A stretch of 7,975 nt of DNA, from positions 1 through 7,975 of the forward strand of contig JBEIRY010000071.1 of assembly GCA_040375675.1 (NCBI GenBank), written 5' to 3'. Source of the stretch: CAIUSP01 sp040375675 (GTDB lineage Bacteria > Actinomycetota > Thermoleophilia > Solirubrobacterales > 70-9). Below, one piece after another: positions 6,129 through 7,975 of this stretch. The notes under the pieces were generated by a model. That model searched no databases, was not told the origin of the DNA, and saw only the letters and a list, made by a program, of their open reading frames with translations. Each line of letters opens with the position of its first letter. Position 1 is the first letter of the stretch. The translations under genes were made by a program, and so were the position numbers.

Positions 6129-7975
6129 CTAGCCGGTTACTGGGCGCGGCTTGGGCTGCGAAGCAGTGACCACCGCCACCTCGCCGCGGTGAGCAACCTT
6201 GCCGGCATTGGTTGCGTTGGCGATCCCCGGCGCGCGCAAGGTGCCTCGTGCAGAGCGAAGAACCCTGAAGGTCGGCTCCACGACGCGAGAGTCACCTGAG
6301 CCAACGGTGCCGAACTGCCAGCAGATCTTGCCGGCGTCGAGCGTACCGCCAGCCAACGAAACGGGAATCAATGCCTTCGGCACAGCAAGACAGATGTAAG
6401 TCTCCTTGGATCTGGTCAGGCCGGTGTTGCGAGCAGCCACCCGCAATGCCACTGTTGCGCCCGGGCGCAGAGCCTTCTTGGATGGGGTCACCTTGACACT
6501 GAGGCTGGTGATTCCGGCGGCAACATCGAGTGAGGATGAATCGCTGTTGTTGTCGAGGGCCAACTCCGCATCAGGAGTAGCGGTTTCGGCCGTCACAGTC
6601 GAGGTGAGCTCATCTGCTGCAGTTGCGAGCACCCGCACCGTCGCCTCGTCCCCCGGGGCAAAGCTGCCGAGATCGCACTCGACCTCGCCAATCGCGGCCG
6701 CCGTAGTGCATGGAGCGCCGTTGTCAGCCGTGGCCTTCAGGCTCGAGAACCCGCTACCGAGATCGATGCTTGCGGTGGAATCGGTGGCCTCATCAGACCC
6801 TTGGTTGGTCACCTCGGCCTCGAAGACGATCCGCTCACCAGCGGTGCCGACCGCATCTTCAGGCGAAAGTTCTACCGCCAGATCCGGCAGGAGAATCGGC
6901 TTGTCGGTGACCGCCAAGAGCGCGTTCGAGCTGCTGGCAAATTCAGCATCGGTCAGGGCCTGGCCGTTGGAGGTGACCCGCGCCACATTGTCGATCGAGA
7001 AGTTGGTCGGATGCCCGGCATCGACCGTGACGTCGAAGCTGACGACCGACGATTGACCGGGCTGCAAGAGCGCCTGAGGGGCTGACCCCAAGATGATGTT
7101 CGGCTTTCCGGCGGCGATGAATCCAGCGTCGGAGTCGACCGCATCGGTAAGAGAACCGATGCTTCCGGGACCGGAGAGCACGTTCATCGAGCCAGGCACA
7201 TAGGTGACTCCGGGCGGAAGGGTGTCGGTCATGAGCGTATTGATGGCTCCGTCGACTCCCGTGTTCTCCGTCTCGACGGTGTAGCGAATCGTGTCACCTG
7301 AAAGGACGTCGCCGCCGTTCAGATCCTGAGCGGACTTCTGGACATGTATCTCGGGTGCGTACAGGTCGGTGGCAAAAGCGACCTGGGCGACGTAGTAGGT
7401 GTCGGAGCTGGTCACAAGACGGATACGCGCGGTCGTGTCATCGTTTCCGAGCACGCCATCGGCCGCGAAGATGTCGGAATCGACGCCGAGGGTGTTCTTG
7501 TAGGACGGATCCCGCCCGGGGCGGTAGGTTCCTTTGTTGGCGGCCGTCGAGTTGAATCCGTTGTTCTGGGGATTCAGGCGATCGATCAGTTCTTGTCCGT
7601 TCAAGTAGCCCCTGTCACCACTCAGTCCGAGGTCTCCCTCGAAGCTGAACAAACCGACATCGGTCTTGACCTCGCCGCTGTCAGGCGTCTGGAATCCGCT
7701 GAGCGGCACCTGAACATCGCTGTTCTGGAAGATCCGCTGGTAGCCACGGAAGATCGTGATGTTCCGCGGAGGGGATTCGCTGTCGCGATAGGCAACGATC
7801 AATTGCCAGCCGGCGTAGGAATCCTTCTGACCGTTTGCACCCTGGACATTCGCGACCGTATAGACACCTTCCCCGGCGGCCTGTACTGCCGCGGTCACAT
7901 CTTTCCAGGCGGCGAAATTGCTGCTGGAGCTCCACTCCTGATCCGCCGAGATAGAGGTGTAGGACGAGTCGCCGG
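6129..7975 (-). CDS. Secreted/surface DUF11-repeat protein, N-terminus off the right edge
   Basis: The frame is open from the right edge (7975) to the TAG at 6129-6131, giving about 615 residues. The GTG at 7898 is internal, because coding-like sequence (SYTSISADQEW) continues upstream in frame. The visible order is as follows. Residues 1-205 form an N-terminal module with VTAAVQAAGEGVYTV, YAGWQLIVAYRD and PPRNITIFRGYQ, as seen ahead of DUF11 repeats in actinobacterial surface proteins. Residues 207-355 are a DUF11 domain (PEIHVQKSAQDLNGGDVLSGD, then DTLPPGVTYVPGS). Residues 363-483 are a CARDB/DUF11-like beta-sandwich (DLAVELSP, a Cys422/Cys433 pair, FAPGDEATV). Residues 488-604 are a third such domain with Cys528/Cys551. 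The protein ends PKPRPVTG with no LPxTG sortase signal or C-terminal helix, so it is probably secreted or held non-covalently. It likely has a structural or adhesive role; no enzyme motif is seen. Confidence 0.87.
   Translation of the reverse strand, partial: GDSSYTSISADQEWSSSSNFAAWKDVTAAVQAAGEGVYTVANVQGANGQKDSYAGWQLIVAYRDSESPPRNITIFRGYQRIFQNSDVQVPLSGFQTPDSGEVKTDVGLFSFEGDLGLSGDRGYLNGQELIDRLNPQNNGFNSTAANKGTYRPGRDPSYKNTLGVDSDIFAADGVLGNDDTTARIRLVTSSDTYYVAQVAFATDLYAPEIHVQKSAQDLNGGDVLSGDTIRYTVETENTGVDGAINTLMTDTLPPGVTYVPGSMNVLSGPGSIGSLTDAVDSDAGFIAAGKPNIILGSAPQALLQPGQSSVVSFDVTVDAGHPTNFSIDNVARVTSNGQALTDAEFASSSNALLAVTDKPILLPDLAVELSPEDAVGTAGERIVFEAEVTNQGSDEATDSTASIDLGSGFSSLKATADNGAPCTTAAAIGEVECDLGSFAPGDEATVRVLATAADELTSTVTAETATPDAELALDNNSDSSSLDVAAGITSLSVKVTPSKKALRPGATVALRVAARNTGLTRSKETYICLAVPKALIPVSLAGGTLDAGKICWQFGTVGSGDSRVVEPTFRVLRSARGTLRAPGIANATNAGKVAHRGEVAVVTASQPKPRPVTG

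Noticed and set aside
6121..6145. GCCCAG...CTGGGC inverted repeat at the ZIP-like/DUF11 gene junction as a bidirectional terminator
   Set aside because: Only 6 bp with a 13-nt loop, no U-tract, and it overlaps the end of the DUF11 coding sequence.
6406..7056. Long plus-strand open frame inside the DUF11 gene
   Set aside because: It is antisense to a well-supported coding frame, has low-complexity Ser/Ala/Arg composition and no recognisable domain or ribosome site.
7896..7898. GTG at 7898 as the true start of the DUF11 protein
   Set aside because: The same frame stays open with coding-like residues to the window edge and no Shine-Dalgarno precedes this GTG.

Overview
The window looks like chromosomal DNA of a high-GC actinobacterium. 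The class Thermoleophilia (Solirubrobacterales-like) is my best guess. I base this on the GC-rich codon usage, several starts without a Shine-Dalgarno, a DUF4239 protein, an actinobacterial-style DUF11 surface protein and a CPWA-type DsbA-like protein. The lineage is an inference; there is no rRNA or phylogenetic marker here.

Left part, minus strand (1-2296). A small secreted protein made of two copies of the same ~80-residue domain joined by a Pro-Thr-Gly linker (2296 to 1619) is followed by a strong hairpin (1562-1589). Next comes a large polytopic membrane protein (start 1530) that runs off the left edge. It is readable as one uninterrupted frame from 1530 to base 1.

Centre, plus strand (2388-5114). 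Three tightly packed genes form a probable operon: a PhyH-type Fe(II)/2-oxoglutarate oxygenase, a DsbA/FrnE-like thioredoxin-fold protein with a single active-site cysteine, and a DUF4239 membrane protein. The gaps are 7 nt between the first two and a 4-nt ATGA overlap between the last two. A minus-strand tRNA-Val(GAC) lies convergent to the operon end and has an unusual C at position 33.

Right part (5322-7975). A plus-strand ZIP-like transporter with substituted metal ligands converges on a long minus-strand secreted protein with DUF11/CARDB-like repeats, whose N-terminus lies off the right edge.

I see no CRISPR array, insertion sequence, phage gene or defence system. The most noteworthy items are the duplicated HND/FPKGNY domain protein, the C33 tRNA, the oxygenase/monothiol-DsbA/DUF4239 operon and the degenerate ZIP motifs. 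Three genes that lack a Shine-Dalgarno have a TAGYCT hexamer just before the start, which would fit leaderless or near-leaderless transcription.
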